A stretch of DNA of 64,000 bases, taken from the NCBI RefSeq assembly GCF_002240415.1, contig NZ_CP020028.1, positions 2,381,501 through 2,445,500 of the forward strand, in the 5' to 3' direction. Shown piece after piece: positions 54,152-62,694 of this stretch (the stretch's first letter is position 1; every line of letters starts with the position of its first letter). The DNA comes from Paenibacillus kribbensis. Its GTDB lineage: Bacteria > Bacillota > Bacilli > Paenibacillales > Paenibacillaceae. The notes beneath the pieces were generated by a model that was given only the letters and a program-made list of their open reading frames with translations, was not told the DNA's origin and searched no databases. A program made the translations under genes and the position numbers.

Positions 54152-55015
54152 TTAAGCCTCCCAGCGTCCGAGAATACCGCAAGGTAAATTCAATCCCGAG
54201 CGTGTGATTGGTAATCCGATTTCACCAGCGCTAATTTGCCCGCCGTATTTTTGTTGCATGGTCATGCTCAGCATGTTATGCAGTACGGTAGGGGAAATAC
54301 CGGTGGTATAGGAGTTGATCAGCACAAACAACGGTTGATCCGAGATGATGTTCATGCAGGATTCCAGAAACGGATACAGGCTTTCTTCAAGCTTCCAAGT
54401 TTCTCCGTTTGGTCCGCGTCCGTAAGAAGGAGGGTCCATAATAATCGCATCATAACGGTTGCCTCTGCGCTGTTCCCGTTGCACGAACTTAAACACGTCG
54501 TCTGTAATAAAGCGTACCGGACGGTCAGCCAAGCCGGACAAATGTACATTTTCCTTTGCCCACTGTACCATGCCTTTGGCAGCATCCACGTGCACTACGC
54601 TCGCTCCGGCATACGCTGCGGCCGTAGTGGCTCCCCCTGTGTAAGCAAACAGGTTCAGTACGGAAATCGGTCTGCCTGCTCCTTTGATTTTATCCATCAT
54701 CCAGCTCCAGTTCGCTGCTTGCTCCGGAAAAAGACCGGTATGCTTGAAGCTGGTCGGTTTAATGTGGAATTTAAGCGGTCCGTAGCTGATCGTCCAGCGC
54801 TCAGGAATAGGCTTTTTCATATCCCATTGGCCGCCCCCGGAAGAGCTGCGGCGGTAATGCCCATGAACATTGCGCCATTCGGCTGTTTCCTGGGTCAAAG
54901 GCCATATAATTTGCGGATCGGGACGACGCAGGACAATATCGCCCCAGCGCTCCAGCTTTTCGCCACCGCCTGTATCCATAACTTCATAGTCTTTCCATCC
55001 TTGTGCTACATACAT
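54152..55015 (-). CDS. Class I SAM-dependent RNA methyltransferase (COG1092-type)
   Basis: About 287 residues, a Rossmann methyltransferase of the RlmI/RlmK C-terminal type. Motif I is VLNLFAYTGGATTAAAYAGA, motif II VHVDAAKGMVQWAKEN, motif IV IIMDPPSYGRGPNGE and a following helix LEESLYPFLE. The N-terminal PUA domain of RlmI is missing. I prefer ATG 55015 (AAGGA ten bases upstream) over TTG 55021. Adjacent to the pseudouridine synthase, suggesting a small RNA-modification operon. Confidence 0.9.
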   Translation of the reverse strand: MYVAQGWKDYEVMDTGGGEKLERWGDIVLRRPDPQIIWPLTQETAEWRNVHGHYRRSSSGGGQWDMKKPIPERWTISYGPLKFHIKPTSFKHTGLFPEQAANWSWMMDKIKGAGRPISVLNLFAYTGGATTAAAYAGASVVHVDAAKGMVQWAKENVHLSGLADRPVRFITDDVFKFVQREQRRGNRYDAIIMDPPSYGRGPNGETWKLEESLYPFLESCMNIISDQPLFVLINSYTTGISPTVLHNMLSMTMQQKYGGQISAGEIGLPITRSGLNLPCGILGRWEA

Positions 55016-55217
55016 GTACAATCCATCCTTCAGCAGTCATTTCAGGATTACGGCAGCAGGCTGCACAAAATCCCCATATGGAATCTATTGTACAACAAAG
55101 CTTAACAACAATCGAATGATTCCATCAAAGTAGCAGGGCGGAGGGACAGAACAAAAATATTTTTTTCAGATGTACTTGTAATTAGAGCGCTTCCATATTA
55201 AAATGAAGTCAATCCCA

Positions 55218-55284
55218 CTTGTACGTACAACTATTCCGTTTTTCAGTACATTAATGAAAAATAGAATGGATTGTACGTACATAA
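55218..55284 (+). promoter_or_regulatory. Two AraR-type operators upstream of araA
   Basis: CTTGTACGTACAACT (centre 55224.5) and ATTGTACGTACATAA (centre 55276.5) match the Bacillus AraR box ATTTGTACGTACAAAT. Centres are 52 bp apart, about five helical turns, suiting cooperative binding. araR itself is not in the window. Confidence 0.85.
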
Positions 55285-55348
55285 TAATTTTTTTATGACA
55301 CAGCTGCAAGCAATTATACTTATTTCCTGACAGGAGGAATTTTGAATT

Positions 55349-56830
55349 ATGAAACCGTTTAAATTTTGGTTTGCTACAGGAAGCCAGCATTTGTATGGAC
55401 CCGAAACGCTTGATCAGGTACAAGAGCATTCCCGCAAAATTGTAGAAGGATTGAACCGTAGCGGTCATCTGCCGTTTGAAGTTGTATTGAAACCTGTACT
55501 GACGAATTCCGACGCAATCCGTCGTTTGATCATTGATGCGAATGGGGATGACCTGTGTGCAGGGATTATTACCTGGATGCATACGTTTTCTCCAGCGAAG
55601 ATGTGGATTGCCGGCTTGACTCGTTTGGCGAAGCCTTTGCTGCATCTGCACACTCAATTTAACCGTGATATCCCTTGGGATAGTATCGATATGGATTTTA
55701 TGAACCTGAACCAATCCGCACACGGTGACCGCGAATTTGGCTTTATTGGTGCCCGTTTGGGTGTAGCGCGCAAAGTCGTTGTTGGCTATTGGGAGGAAGA
55801 AGGGGTCCAAAAACGTATTGGTAGCTGGATGTCCACAGCGGCTGCTTATAGCGAAAGCCAAAATCTCAAAGTAGCACGTTTTGGTGATAATATGCGTGAA
55901 GTTGCGGTTACTGAAGGCAACAAAGTAACTGCTCAAGCCCAATTAGGCTGGTCGATCAACGGCTACGGCGTGGGTGATCTGGTTGAAATCGTTAACAACG
56001 TGACGGAAGGCGAAATCAGTTCATTGTTCGAAGAATACAATGAATTGTATGAATTGTCTGCAGCAGCGAAGCAGCCAGGAGCAGTTCGTGATTCCATTCT
56101 GGAACAGGCTCGTATTGAATTAGGCATGAAGAAGTTTTTGGAGGCGGGGGACTTCGGAGCTTTTACCACAACATTCGAGGATCTGCATGGACTGAAGCAG
56201 CTGCCTGGTTTGGCTGCTCAACGCTTGATGGCTCAAGGCTACGGCTTTGGTGGTGAAGGTGACTGGAAAACAGCAGCATTGACGCGCCTGATGAAGCTGA
56301 TGGCTAACAATGTGGATACTTCCTTTATGGAAGACTATACCTACCATCTAGCAGCAGGTAATGAACTAATTATGGGTTCACATATGCTGGAGATATGTCC
56401 TACCATTGCTGTAAACAAACCACGTATTGACGTTCAACCATTGGGGATTGGCGGTAAAGCCGACCCGGCTCGTCTCATTTTTGAAGGTAAACCAGGCAAC
56501 GCACTTGTAGCGTCCATTGTTGAACTGAAAGGCCGTTTCCGTCTGATCATTAACCAAATTCAGGCTGTGGAAAATAAAAATAATATGCCTAAGCTGCCTG
56601 TAGCCAGCGTTTTGTGGAAGCCAGAGCCTTCGCTCGAAGTATCCGCAGAAGCATGGATTCATGCGGGGGGAGCACATCATACGGTATTATCCTATGCTGT
56701 AACCACTGAGCAATTGTTGGATTATGCTGAATTGACAGGCATAGAGGCTGTTGTTATTGATAACAACACGAATATCCGCCAGTTCCGCCAGGAGCTGCAA
56801 TGGAATGAGCTGTACTGGCGCAACCAATAA
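55349..56830 (+). CDS. araA: L-arabinose isomerase
   Basis: Converts L-arabinose to L-ribulose; 493 residues, the usual length. Metal-site residues can be seen in GFGGEGDWKTAAL (Glu), FMEDYTYHL (Glu), MGSHMLEICPT (His) and HAGGAHHTVLSY (His). GGAGGAATTT precedes the ATG. No araB or araD follows; a terminator lies 62 bp downstream, so it is transcribed alone, under the two AraR boxes. Confidence 0.97.
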   Translation: MKPFKFWFATGSQHLYGPETLDQVQEHSRKIVEGLNRSGHLPFEVVLKPVLTNSDAIRRLIIDANGDDLCAGIITWMHTFSPAKMWIAGLTRLAKPLLHLHTQFNRDIPWDSIDMDFMNLNQSAHGDREFGFIGARLGVARKVVVGYWEEEGVQKRIGSWMSTAAAYSESQNLKVARFGDNMREVAVTEGNKVTAQAQLGWSINGYGVGDLVEIVNNVTEGEISSLFEEYNELYELSAAAKQPGAVRDSILEQARIELGMKKFLEAGDFGAFTTTFEDLHGLKQLPGLAAQRLMAQGYGFGGEGDWKTAALTRLMKLMANNVDTSFMEDYTYHLAAGNELIMGSHMLEICPTIAVNKPRIDVQPLGIGGKADPARLIFEGKPGNALVASIVELKGRFRLIINQIQAVENKNNMPKLPVASVLWKPEPSLEVSAEAWIHAGGAHHTVLSYAVTTEQLLDYAELTGIEAVVIDNNTNIRQFRQELQWNELYWRNQ

Positions 56831-56843
56831 GTAAAAACGATCA

Positions 56844-56921
56844 ATAAGCAGGCTCCTTATAAAAGCTGCTTACTCATAGGTTTGATCAGCGAACAGCCGC
56901 ATGTGATGCGGCTGTTTTGCG
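56844..56921 (+). terminator. Two hairpins ending araA
   Basis: TAAGCAG...CTGCTTA (56844-56874) is followed by AACAGCCGCAT-GTG-ATGCGGCTGTT TT (56892-56919), the latter being the likely terminator. Confidence 0.75.
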
Positions 56922-56963
56922 TATGTTTTTACCATGGATAAAAGCCTTGTTCGAAATTAATAT

Positions 56964-56994
56964 TTGACAATGAGAATCATTATCAAATATTATT
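56964..56994 (+). promoter_or_regulatory. Fur box and promoter of the flavodoxin gene
   Basis: TGAGAATCATTATCA (56971-56985) differs by one base from the 7-1-7 Fur consensus TGATAATNATTATCA. It sits between TTGACA (56964-56969) and AT-rich -10 candidates (TATTAT 56989-56994), so iron-loaded Fur would block the promoter. Confidence 0.85.
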
Positions 56995-57042
56995 TGAGTA
57001 ATAGGGAATGAAAGCATCCCATATTTCAAGTAAAGGTGAGGG

Positions 57043-57501
57043 ATGAACTTGGGTAAAATATTGATTGCTTATGCCAGTTTGACCGGTAATACAGAGGAAA
57101 TTGCGGAATTGATTGCCGAGGGCGTTCGCCAAGCAGGACATGAGGCAGAATTAAAGGCTTCATATGATTGCAACGCGCAAGAGCTGCTCGATTATGATGG
57201 GTTCCTGTTAGGGGTATATACTTGGGGAGATGGTGAGCTTCCTGATGAATTTTTAGATTTTTATGAGGAAATGGACGAACTTGATCTGTCAGGCAAAAAG
57301 ACGGCTATATTTGGCAGTGGAGATACTTCTTATGAGCAATTCTGTGGTGCGGTTGATTTAGTGGAGGAAAAAGTTAAAGAACGCGGCGCCTCAGTGATTC
57401 AGGAGAGCCTGAAGATTGAATTCAATCCATTGGATGATGACAAGGAAAATTGCCGGGCCTATGGAAGACAGTTTGCACAGGCGGGTATTGGAGTCTCCTG
57501 A
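57043..57501 (+). CDS. Flavodoxin (iron-regulated)
   Basis: Short-chain flavodoxin of 152 residues, an FMN electron carrier replacing ferredoxin when iron is short. FMN phosphate loop IAYASLTGNTEEIAE (residues 7-21), isoalloxazine loops GVYTWGDGELPDEF and FGSGDTSYEQFCGAVD. The protein is strongly acidic. The Fur box upstream fits iron-starvation expression. GGTGAGGG lies before the ATG. It is followed after 20 bp by an unknown gene in the same direction. Confidence 0.94.
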   Translation: MNLGKILIAYASLTGNTEEIAELIAEGVRQAGHEAELKASYDCNAQELLDYDGFLLGVYTWGDGELPDEFLDFYEEMDELDLSGKKTAIFGSGDTSYEQFCGAVDLVEEKVKERGASVIQESLKIEFNPLDDDKENCRAYGRQFAQAGIGVS

Positions 57502-57521
57502 GATGAGAGTGAGGGATAGGT

Positions 57522-58334
57522 ATGCGTAATAGCGATAGCTTAAGCGGTTATCCTCTTCTGCACGACTATCAGCTTGAGGAGATGTGGAGAACGCCGCAGC
57601 CAATCCATCCGTCACAGGCAAAGCGCGGGCGTGAGGGCTGGAATTGGCGGCAGCGGGTTCAATATGCGGTAGGCCATGCGTTGAACGAATACTTTGGAAT
57701 GGAAGTAGAGGTGCGGCGGGAAGTCCCCGTCCAGTATGTGCTGGAGAAATGGTGGCCCAAGCAGGCAAACGGCTTTGAATCGTTGTTCCACTATTGGGAT
57801 ATCAAAAATAAAGTGTCAGGCGAGCTGTCAAAAATATGTGCCTTAAACAAGGATCTGCTCACGCCGGTGATGCTGTATGAACAATTTTGTACGCCAGTGC
57901 CTGAACTCAAGGTCGATATTTCGCTGATTGTTCAGGCTGCCTGGCAGCTATCAGCTGGTGCCGATTCCTTACTGATTCAAAAGTATATGGTGGACTATAA
58001 TCCTAATGTCATTCATACATTTCAACATTTGACGAATGTATTTTGTCATTATGCATTTGGAGCGCTACCACAGCTTATTGAGGTATATTGTCTGCTGGAC
58101 GGCAAGAAGGTTCGCTTTGTTCCGGGGCCCGCTTCTTTGCAGCAATCTTTGGACTACGTACAGCTTTTGCGTGATTCCAGAGACGATGTGCATAGGAGCA
58201 CAGCACGCTGCCGTTGCGGAAATTGCATGGGACAGCAACGATCCCGGGATAATGGAACCACCAAAAACAAAAAAGAGGAGCAGGAGTCTAAAAATCGCAA
58301 AGAACGGTCATTTGGGCCTGTGCTTTTCTCTTAG
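57522..58334 (+). CDS. Hypothetical protein (270 aa) in the Fur-controlled flavodoxin operon
   Basis: Not recognised. It begins MRNSDSLSGYPLLHDYQLEE and has no signal peptide or membrane helix. The middle reads PVPELKVDISLIVQAAWQLS then SLLIQKYMVDYNPNVIHTFQ, the C-terminal part has a cysteine motif CRCGNC, and the last 40 residues are Lys/Glu/Arg/Asn rich and look disordered. AGTGAGGGATAGG precedes ATG 57522. Position 20 bp after flavodoxin suggests the same Fur-controlled transcript and possibly a role in iron limitation; function unknown. Confidence 0.8.
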   Translation: MRNSDSLSGYPLLHDYQLEEMWRTPQPIHPSQAKRGREGWNWRQRVQYAVGHALNEYFGMEVEVRREVPVQYVLEKWWPKQANGFESLFHYWDIKNKVSGELSKICALNKDLLTPVMLYEQFCTPVPELKVDISLIVQAAWQLSAGADSLLIQKYMVDYNPNVIHTFQHLTNVFCHYAFGALPQLIEVYCLLDGKKVRFVPGPASLQQSLDYVQLLRDSRDDVHRSTARCRCGNCMGQQRSRDNGTTKNKKEEQESKNRKERSFGPVLFS

Positions 58335-58378
58335 TGTGCTTAGAAAATATTTAAAATTCAAATTATTTTATTTCGAAA

Positions 58379-58408
58379 AGGGCCTTGGGGACAAGGTTCT
58401 TTTTTTGT
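58379..58408 (+). terminator. Terminator of flavodoxin operon
   Basis: AGGGCCTTG-GGGA-CAAGGTTCT pairs with two G-U, followed by seven T. Confidence 0.82.
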
Positions 58409-58440
58409 GAAAAAAATTATGAAAAAAATGAAAATTTGTA

Positions 58441-58469
58441 TTGCCTGAATAGATAAATGTATCTATAAT
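58441..58469 (+). promoter_or_regulatory. Promoter with palindromic operator of the efflux operon
   Basis: TTGCCT (58441-58446), 17-base spacer, TATAAT (58464-58469). The perfect palindrome TAGATA-AATG-TATCTA (58450-58465) fills the spacer and touches the -10, a typical repressor site. About 215 nt of leader follow. Confidence 0.68.
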
Positions 58470-58623
58470 ATTTCAATGTACGATAGTTATATGAAAATAT
58501 TTAAATATAGAGAAGGCAGTTTGTAAGCATGGGTTAGCTTGTTTTATGTACATAAAATAAGTCCTGTCTTTTGCATGGTATGTAGCCATGCGTTATTTTA
58601 CGTTCTAAATTTGGTTTAATGGC

Positions 58624-58649
58624 CTAATATTTCAATTTTAAAATATTAG
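58624..58649 (+). repeat. AT-rich inverted repeat in the efflux operon leader
   Basis: CTAATATTT-CAATTTTA-AAATATTAG is a perfect 9-bp arm repeat about 42 bp before the first gene. It could be a second operator or an RNA hairpin. The rest of 58409-58680 has no gene. Confidence 0.5.
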
Positions 58650-58691
58650 CGTTGAATAATAAAAATTTTTTGGACAACAGGGGTGGAACAA

Positions 58692-59345
58692 GTGAGTAAG
58701 AAAACTGTATTGCCGATTCTCATCGTACTGCTCATTCTGAGCGGCGGAGCTATTGGCTACTATTATTGGTATCAGGCAACACACTTTGTTAAAAGTGACG
58801 ATGCACGTATTCAAGCCGATCAGTATAAGGTGATGCCGCAAATCTCCGGAGAGATTAGCCACATTGATGTGGAAGAAGGCGATGTACTGCAGCGCAACGA
58901 ACCGATTGCCGAGCAGGATGTATCGGGGCTGGATGCAAGTATGATTAGCAAGTCTGTACTGCGTGCGCCGATTAACGGAACTGTGATTAAGATTTATTCG
59001 AAGGAGCACGAAATCGGAACACCGGGTAGTGCTGTAGCGACTATGGCTGATATGAACAGCCTGTATGTGTCCACGAATATTGAAGAAACCGATATTAACC
59101 GTATTAAACCAGGGCAGCTTGTTGACATTACGCTTGATGCAGCAGGTGACCAGGTCATTCAAGGTAAGGTTCGCAAAGTGGGCGAGGCTTCAAATGCAGT
59201 GTTTTCGCTCGTTCCTGCTGTGAACACAAGTGGCAACTTTAATAAGGTCACTCAACGTGTGCCTGTAGAAATTGCCGTGAACAAGCCAAAGGATTTGAAG
59301 CTCATTCCTGGAACGAACGTGGAAGTAAAAATTCATACATCTTAA
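58692..59345 (+). CDS. HlyD/EmrA-type efflux adaptor (short)
   Basis: A 217-residue membrane-fusion-type protein with one N-terminal membrane helix (ILIVLLILSGGAIGYYYW). A split lipoyl/biotinyl half domain follows (RIQADQYKVMPQISGEISHI and VLRAPINGTVIKIY), then a beta-barrel (SLYVSTNIEETDINRIKPGQ). It almost lacks the coiled-coil hairpin of EmrA. GTG 58692 is six bases from AGGGGTGG, better than GTG 58683. It precedes the EmrB-type pump by 15 bp and likely works with it. Confidence 0.88.
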   Translation: MSKKTVLPILIVLLILSGGAIGYYYWYQATHFVKSDDARIQADQYKVMPQISGEISHIDVEEGDVLQRNEPIAEQDVSGLDASMISKSVLRAPINGTVIKIYSKEHEIGTPGSAVATMADMNSLYVSTNIEETDINRIKPGQLVDITLDAAGDQVIQGKVRKVGEASNAVFSLVPAVNTSGNFNKVTQRVPVEIAVNKPKDLKLIPGTNVEVKIHTS

Positions 59346-59360
59346 AAAGGAGGGGTCCAT

Positions 59361-60878
59361 GTGGCTGCCAATGAAACTGCTGCTGCTCCTTCGACAGATT
59401 CTTCCAAAGAACGCTGGCTTGCCTTTTTTGCTATCGTTTTAGGCGCCTTTGTCGCCATTCTGAACAACAGTCTGATCAATGTCGCCATTCCACGATTGAC
59501 GACGGACTTAGGATCAACGACGACACGTATTCAGTGGGTTATTACAGGTTACACGCTTGCATCCGGCGTAATCGTCCCGATTACCGGATATATGGAGCAG
59601 CGTATCGGATACAAAAAGTTTTTGATTCTTGCCCTCAGCGTGTTCTCGCTGGGAACAGGAATATGTATTTTTGCATGGAGTGATTCTTCCCTGATCGCGG
59701 CGCGTGTACTGGCTGGTCTGGGCGGCGGTGTCATTATGCCGCTGAGTATGACGATTATTTACAAAATCATGCCGCGTGAACAAATTGGGATGTCCCTTGG
59801 TATATGGGGGATCGCCGCAATGGCGGCACCAGCTGTAGGACCTACGCTGAGCGGCTACTTAATTGAATGGTTTAACTGGCGTTTCTTGTTTATTGTCAGT
59901 TTGCCTGTTGCTTTATTTGCCATTTTAATGGTCATCCTCCTCATCAAAGAGCCGCCTAAAGTAAAGCCGAAGCCGTTTGATCTACCGGGCTTTTTGCTGG
60001 CCGCAACTTGCGCTGGCACGCTTTTGTACGCATTGACAAACGGGCAGCGTGATGGCTGGACTTCTTTTGGAATTGTGTCCCTGCTGTTTATTGCTTTCTG
60101 GGCACTTGTCTTTCTCATCTATATAGAAAGCGGCAAGGATAATGCTGTAATTGAAATTTCATTATTCAAGAATTCAAAATATACGATTAGTGTTATTGCC
60201 TCCAGTCTGGTCATGATGGGGATGTACGGAGGAACGTTCTTAACACCGCTATTTTTGCAAAATATTCAGCGTGTGTCGCCGATTGATACCGGTATTATCC
60301 TCATTCCACAGGCCATTGCCATGGCGGCAATGATGCCTATTGCCGGGCGGCTGTTCGATAAGTTCGGTATTGTGCCTCTGGGTCTTGTAGGTCTGACGCT
60401 AACCAGCTTTATGACGTATCACCTTCATCAGCTTACCCCAGATACTTCGCATGCCTGGCTGGAAACGGTCATGACGTTACGGGGACTGGGAATTGGTATC
60501 TGTATGATGCCGTTATCCACAGTCGGCATGAACGCTGTTCATCCAAGCAAGGTAGCCAATGCATCTACAGCATCCAATCTGGTTCGCACCGTGGCTGCAT
60601 CTATGGCGATTGCGGTGCTGACCGCGATTATGCAAAGCCGCTCGGCAGCTCACGCCCAGCAAATATCCGAGTCCATTACACAAGACTCGGCTCATACGCT
60701 GCAAGCGACACTGGGCAGCTCATGGATGTCATCCATCAGTAGTTTAATCACACTGGATGCTACATCGAGAGGAATTGGGGATACGTTCCTCATTTCATCC
60801 ATACCGCTGTTTTGCACGATTCCACTCATCTTTTTGTTTATTCAAAGGAAGAAAGCAAAGACACAGCCGGAAGCTTAA
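59361..60878 (+). CDS. MFS drug exporter, EmrB (DHA2) family
   Basis: A 505-residue, probably 14-helix proton-driven exporter. Marks: FVAILNNSLINVAIPRL in helix 1, TGYTLASGVIVPITGYMEQ, and the antiporter motif GIWGIAAMAAPAVGPTLSGYL. It is about the size of, and resembles, the exporter at 51749-53266 but is flanked by adaptors instead of a regulator. AAAAGGAGGGG before the GTG start. Substrate unknown; toxic lipophilic compounds are likely. Confidence 0.92.
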   Translation: MAANETAAAPSTDSSKERWLAFFAIVLGAFVAILNNSLINVAIPRLTTDLGSTTTRIQWVITGYTLASGVIVPITGYMEQRIGYKKFLILALSVFSLGTGICIFAWSDSSLIAARVLAGLGGGVIMPLSMTIIYKIMPREQIGMSLGIWGIAAMAAPAVGPTLSGYLIEWFNWRFLFIVSLPVALFAILMVILLIKEPPKVKPKPFDLPGFLLAATCAGTLLYALTNGQRDGWTSFGIVSLLFIAFWALVFLIYIESGKDNAVIEISLFKNSKYTISVIASSLVMMGMYGGTFLTPLFLQNIQRVSPIDTGIILIPQAIAMAAMMPIAGRLFDKFGIVPLGLVGLTLTSFMTYHLHQLTPDTSHAWLETVMTLRGLGIGICMMPLSTVGMNAVHPSKVANASTASNLVRTVAASMAIAVLTAIMQSRSAAHAQQISESITQDSAHTLQATLGSSWMSSISSLITLDATSRGIGDTFLISSIPLFCTIPLIFLFIQRKKAKTQPEA

Positions 60879-60949
60879 TCATGAGAAGTACAAAAATATC
60901 GACTGGATGGCTTACATTATTTCCACGGACAGAAAGAAAGGGAATTATC

Positions 60950-62416
60950 ATGAAAATATTGAGAGTAGAAAGTACATTAGCGGCTTTGGTCCTCGGCGGC
61001 GCAGTGCTGGCAGGCTGCTCCAGTAATACCGGAGCAGCGCAGGACATGGTTGTTCCGGTTAAGATCAGCCAAGCACAGCAGGGTATCATCGGACAGGGGA
61101 ACATCTATACAGGTACTGTCACACCTTCGGAGACGGTGAATATCGTGCCTAAAGTAGGCGGTAAAGTGGTTGAACTGCCTGTAGATATCGGCTCGGAGGT
61201 CCAAAAAGGTCAGGTGCTGTTCAAACTTGATGATAAGGATATGCGGAACAATGTTGCGAAAGCCCGTGCAGCAGCAGCAGCAGCGGCAGCCGGGGTAAGC
61301 AGCGCTCAGGCATCCCACGAATCATCCTTGGTTCAAGCCAACTCTGGCGTGGTACAGTCCAAGAGCGGTGTGATTCAATCCCAAAGTGCAATCAATCAGG
61401 CGCAGGGTGCAATTAATCAGGCTACTACAGCAGTAGAACAGGCGACACATGGTGTCTCCTCGGCCGCCAATACGGTGAAACAAACACGACAAGCTTTGGC
61501 AGATGCTCAGAAAAATGTGACACGTACACAAAGCCTGTTTGATGCAGGTGCAAGCACGCAAGCTCAATTAGAACAAGCAAAAACAGCTGTCGTGAACGCG
61601 CAAGCGGCTTACGAAAATGCACAAAATGCACAAGCTAATGCTCAAGATCAGTTGGTAGCTGCCCAAAAGGCACTCACTACAGCTCGCAACAGCTATGATA
61701 CGGCAAAAAATAGCTACAGTAATGCCAACAGCGGCTATAGCAATGCGCAAAATCAGCTTAAGGTATCTCAAAATACTGCGGTCATTGAGTCCAGTCAGCA
61801 ATCTCTCAAACAGGCCCAACTGAATGTTAGTATTGCGCAAGATGCACTGGACGACACCGTAATTACATCACCGATTAACGGTATTGTAGGTACAAAGAAT
61901 GCAGAAGTTGGCGAAATGGTATCCGCTCAGGCTCCTGCGCTGGTCATTGCCAATCTGAGTACAGTCAATACACTGATCTATGTTCCAGCTGAACAGATCA
62001 ACAATGTTAAAGTGGGTGACAAGGTACAGGTTCGTGTAGCAGCATCCAATATTGTAACAGCAGGTACAGTTAAAAGTGTAAGCCCGCTAGATGCCAGCGG
62101 CAAAGGCTACCCTGTGAAAATCTCGGTTGCGAACCCGGATATGAAATTGAAATCAGGTATGTTGGCTGATATCAGCTTCGTCGCTGCTAATGCGCAAGAA
62201 GGCATTGTTGTTCCTACCGCAGCAGTTCAAAAGGATCAAGGTAAAGAATATGTATATGTTGTAAACGGAGACCATGCAAAACGCAAGGAAGTGAAAACCG
62301 TTCAAACGACAGGCTCGCAAACGCTGGTTGCCAGCGGCTTGAGCAATGATGAGAATGTAATTGTGAATAACCTGGCGCTGCTATCCGACAATTCACCAAT
62401 TACAATCAGCCAGTAA
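60950..62416 (+). CDS. Lipoprotein efflux adaptor (RND/HlyD-type membrane fusion protein)
   Basis: A 488-residue adaptor anchored as a lipoprotein: signal peptide with lipobox VLAGC (Cys about residue 23). A lipoyl half (IVPKVGGKVVELPVDIGSEV), a long Ala/Gln/Asn-rich alpha-helical hairpin (about residues 100-300, with low-complexity heptad-like text), the second lipoyl half (VITSPINGIVGTKNAEVGEM) and beta-barrel plus membrane-proximal domains follow. ATG 60950 has AAAGGGA upstream; the longer frame starts inside the MFS gene. Third gene of the efflux operon, with no ABC or RND pump after it, so it probably serves the MFS pump. Confidence 0.9.
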   Translation: MKILRVESTLAALVLGGAVLAGCSSNTGAAQDMVVPVKISQAQQGIIGQGNIYTGTVTPSETVNIVPKVGGKVVELPVDIGSEVQKGQVLFKLDDKDMRNNVAKARAAAAAAAAGVSSAQASHESSLVQANSGVVQSKSGVIQSQSAINQAQGAINQATTAVEQATHGVSSAANTVKQTRQALADAQKNVTRTQSLFDAGASTQAQLEQAKTAVVNAQAAYENAQNAQANAQDQLVAAQKALTTARNSYDTAKNSYSNANSGYSNAQNQLKVSQNTAVIESSQQSLKQAQLNVSIAQDALDDTVITSPINGIVGTKNAEVGEMVSAQAPALVIANLSTVNTLIYVPAEQINNVKVGDKVQVRVAASNIVTAGTVKSVSPLDASGKGYPVKISVANPDMKLKSGMLADISFVAANAQEGIVVPTAAVQKDQGKEYVYVVNGDHAKRKEVKTVQTTGSQTLVASGLSNDENVIVNNLALLSDNSPITISQ

Positions 62417-62501
62417 CTTGGTTTCTGAGATCTAAGTTTTGTTTTTCGTACTATATATTCTTACTATATAAATGGTAGAGATTTATGATGAAGTACATGA
62501 G

Positions 62502-62542
62502 CAGGACAGACCGATGCAGCTTATCGGTCTGTCCTGTTTTTA
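62502..62542 (+). terminator. Terminator of the efflux operon
   Basis: CAGGACAGACCGAT and ATCGGTCTGTCCTG around GCAGCTT, followed by TTTTT. Confidence 0.9.
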
Positions 62543-62694
62543 TGTTATGACGCATATTTTACATAGGATTAATGTCGGAAAGAGGCTATTTTTGACGAAC
62601 ATTGGTATGATAGGATAGACTAAATTGGAAATAGATAGTCTACTAGATAGGGGTATATTACATTCTCAGGTGAACGATCGGAGGAATTGTAAAA

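Noticed and set aside
54236..55105. Long plus-strand frame (289 codons) opposite the methyltransferase
   Set aside because: Shadow of a well-supported gene on the other strand.
55166..55942. Long minus-strand frame (258 codons) overlapping araA and its operators
   Set aside because: Covers the AraR boxes and the araA start; no recognisable protein features.
61270..61850. Repeat element in the lipoprotein adaptor gene
   Set aside because: The repeated GCA/CAA/AAT codons encode the Ala/Gln/Asn-rich helical hairpin; this is coding low complexity, not a mobile or CRISPR repeat.
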